Source of the DNA: Medicago truncatula
Taxonomy: Eukaryota; Streptophyta; Magnoliopsida; Fabales; Fabaceae
Direction of reading: 5' to 3'
Assembly (NCBI RefSeq): GCF_003473485.1
Contig: NC_053043.1
Location: 444,001-508,000, forward strand
Length of the DNA stretch: 64,000 bases
Below the pieces are notes generated by a model that made no database searches, had not been told where the DNA came from, and saw only the letters and a program-made list of their open reading frames with translations. The stretch's first letter is position 1. Every line of letters begins with the position of its first letter. Shown here one piece after another: positions 62,066 to 64,000 of the stretch. A program made the position numbers and the translations under genes.

Positions 62066-64000
62066 TCAATATCTTCCCTGCATAAAATAACAAAAACAAA
62101 TCACATTTTGCATTGATTAAAACAAACACGTATAGGTATGCCATTTACAGTTTCACATGATTCATAAAACAAGGGGAGCATTACTCCTTTGCAAAATAAA
62201 ATCTATTATTCCTACTTTTATAAACTTAAATATTGCTCCATTATATTCTAACATACCTCTCCAGTAAAATTGCCAGGGCCAGGAGGCGGAAATCTTTGTT
62301 GGGACTCCTTCTGTTCTTCAGCATGATTATTCCCCTTCTGGCCTTGTTCAAATTCCTCCATATATGATGGTTTGAAATCCCATCCACCTTCACTAGGCAC
62401 AGAGTTTCCTCTTTCTCCCTGTCCCGGTGGTCCAAAGTTCTGCTGTGGCACATAATTTCTTCTTTCTCCTTGTCTTGGCGGGCCAAAGTTCTGCTGCGGC
62501 GCATAATTTCTTCTGTCTACTTCTCCCGGTGGTCCAAAGTTCTGCTGTGGCGCATAATTTCTTCTTTCTCCTTCTCCCAGTGGACCAAAGCTCTGCTGTG
62601 GTGGATACTGTGGCGAAGCAGGACCATAGGTTTGCTGTTGGGAATAATTTTGTGGCGCTTGAGGGGCTGAATAATTTTGTGGAGCTTGACCATAGTTTTG
62701 TTTGGGTAGATAACCTTGTGATGCTTGATCATAGCTCTGTTGGGGTGGATAACGCTGTGATGCTTGATCATAGCTTTGCTGGGGTGGAAAACGCTGCGAT
62801 GTTGAATCAATCCGGATATTTGGTTGTTGTTGGCCAATGTTTTGTTGTGGAGGAATGTGTGATGCTTGGCCATGGTTCTGTTGAGGTGGAAAATTTTGTG
62901 GAGGTCCATAGTTTCTACCATCCCTTGGCATGGAATCCCGATTGTTGTAAGAGGGATTCCCTCGATTGTTAGGCAATTGATTATTTTGCCGATAGTCTCG
63001 TCTTCCTCCTAGATTTCTCCCAAATTGTACTGGTGGAGGTCGAGGGATGATTTGTCCTTCAATGTACTGATCTCCTGTATCACACACCGAAAGTTGCTCT
63101 CAAATAACTTCTCATGATCAAATTTGCAGCTTAGTATTTAAGAAATCATAAATAAAATTGCTTGCATTTTTAAACTAGCAATGAATAGCTTCAATCAATT
63201 AACCATAATGCGAGAGACGATAAATCCATAAGCAAAATTCTTACCTCCATACTGCTTGTTCACAGGGTCAATGTAAGAATCTGGCAACACAAAGATAACT
63301 CCGGGAATACCTGTTGAAAAGCACAACAATCCAAAATCATTTTCTATTGTCTCAACTAAACAAGGTCAAAGAAATCTAAGGGCACGTTTGTAATATCTTT
63401 TTTTTGTTTTTTTAAGAATGATTTATATAATGAATCATTTATTGGCTGTAATTTTTTAAAGAAAGCTTCAAATGAAAAATTGGTTTACAATTTATCTTAA
63501 AAAGTCATTTTAAGTGTTCCATCCTTTGGCTATGTCAAAATTACTTTATTTAATTTATAACAAATGAGTTTGAAATAATTTCTACTCTTTTGAATAACTT
63601 TACATAAAAATCATTTTTAGAAATACAAGGTAAAAATCACTTTTTTTATTTCTAATCTATAACAAAAACAGGCCCTTCAAAACAAATACCTTCAAATTTC
63701 TTGGACTCTTCTTCAGTCATAACAGCTTGAAATCCAGTGTAAGTGGTTGTACTGCAAGCATAAATCTTCTTCTTCGCCTCTTCCACACTAAAAATTCACA
63801 CATACAAAATTAAACAATTTTTCCATAATCTTAAACTTTCAAAATTAAATTTTGTATTGATAATAATAAAAAACCAAAACCTGATATTGAGACCCTTGGC
63901 ACAAGTTTCTTCATAAATACGAATCATTTCTTCAGGTGGAGGTTTGTTATCTCTGGGAAAATCACAAACGAAGAGCCAGTGATTGTAATCGCAACCTTCG
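62066..64000 (-). CDS. MORF/DAG-family organellar RNA editing factor (5' part outside the window)
   Basis: Exons in transcript order: 63881-64000 (cut by the window edge), 63690-63787, 63245-63310, 62257-63074 and a 12-base last exon 62066-62077. The visible protein starts [20 protein letters not shown] and continues with [38 protein letters not shown] and [20 protein letters not shown], the conserved MORF box. A Gln/Pro-rich tail of about 230 residues follows, with repeated [11 protein letters not shown] units. MORF proteins act with PPR proteins in C-to-U editing in mitochondria and plastids. The target organelle cannot be told without the transit peptide. Without the last splice the protein would end GEVC; with it, GEGRY. 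Arabidopsis members with long PQ-rich tails are the closest in style, but I do not assign a number. Confidence 0.85.
62450..62930 (-). repeat. Coding tandem repeats in the MORF tail
   Basis: Two repeat sets lie inside the large exon. The first is about four copies of a 60-base unit encoding [16 protein letters not shown]-like peptides (about 62405-62600). The second is about three 48-base units encoding [12 protein letters not shown]-like peptides (about 62700-62810). Because they are in frame, unit number could vary without breaking the protein. Confidence 0.75.

Noticed and set aside
62427-62972. A 181-codon plus-strand frame with repeated AHNFF units
   Set aside because: It is the antisense shadow of the MORF repeat exon, produced by the in-frame repeats on the other strand.

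Overview
This is plant nuclear DNA, most likely from a papilionoid legume of the Medicago/Trifolium/Vicia/Pisum group. The evidence is AT-rich intergenic DNA, genes with many short GT-AG introns, tRNA-derived SINEs, Stowaway-type MITEs, RTE-type LINEs, a large LTR insertion, and typically plant genes (class I TCP factor, MORF/DAG editing factor). The legume assignment rests on the look of the repeats and proteins and is inference. No prokaryotic operon, CRISPR array or virus was seen.

Layout. 42-4559: a degraded autonomous Mutator-like element (MULE) with matching terminal inverted repeats, a broken FAR1/MURA-type transposase and an OTU-type cysteine protease domain. 4950-10562 (+): a nine-exon NIPA-type magnesium transporter. 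11143-14248: MITEs and an internally deleted Ty1/copia fragment. 14373-20952 (+): a ten-exon EI24 homologue with a 5'-truncated RTE LINE antisense in intron 3. 21590-24553: LINE debris, a palindrome-rich tandem array and AT-rich DNA. 24566-28938: a poly(A)-tailed retroposon holding a nested 3.2-kb TG...CA LTR-type insertion; both have recognisable target-site duplications (TSDs). 30127-32140: LINE tail, two SINEs and a long hairpin MITE. 34053-35516 (-): a TCP14-like class I TCP gene. 38477-42455 (+): a six-exon YY1-type five-zinc-finger gene. 47646-48053 (-): ribosomal protein eL27. 50336-54009 (-): two-exon CPSF73-I. 54143-54216 (-): tRNA-Arg(UCG). 55370-60687: a rearranged block with a duplicated upstream region, LINE endonuclease/RT pieces, an inverted repeat and a papain-like protease gene carrying an in-frame stop. 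62066-64000 (-): the 3' part of a MORF/DAG-family organellar RNA-editing factor.

The host genes are mostly housekeeping genes (3'-end processing, translation, Mg2+ transport, transcription, organellar editing). They do not form one pathway and sit in unrelated orientations with 2-8 kb of repeat-rich DNA between them. Exon models were built by hand from the reading frames and GT-AG sites. The summed lengths are whole codons for NIPA (1026 nt), EI24 (999 nt), YY1 (1128 nt), CPSF73-I (2073 nt) and the papain-like gene (810 nt).

The most unusual content is: the OTU-carrying MULE; the papain-like gene with the catalytic Cys context kept, an in-frame TAA ten codons later and the catalytic Asn replaced by Thr; its duplicated upstream block, which preserves the empty and filled sites of a 290-bp MITE with an identical 9-bp TSD; and the two-level nested retroposon/LTR insertion.
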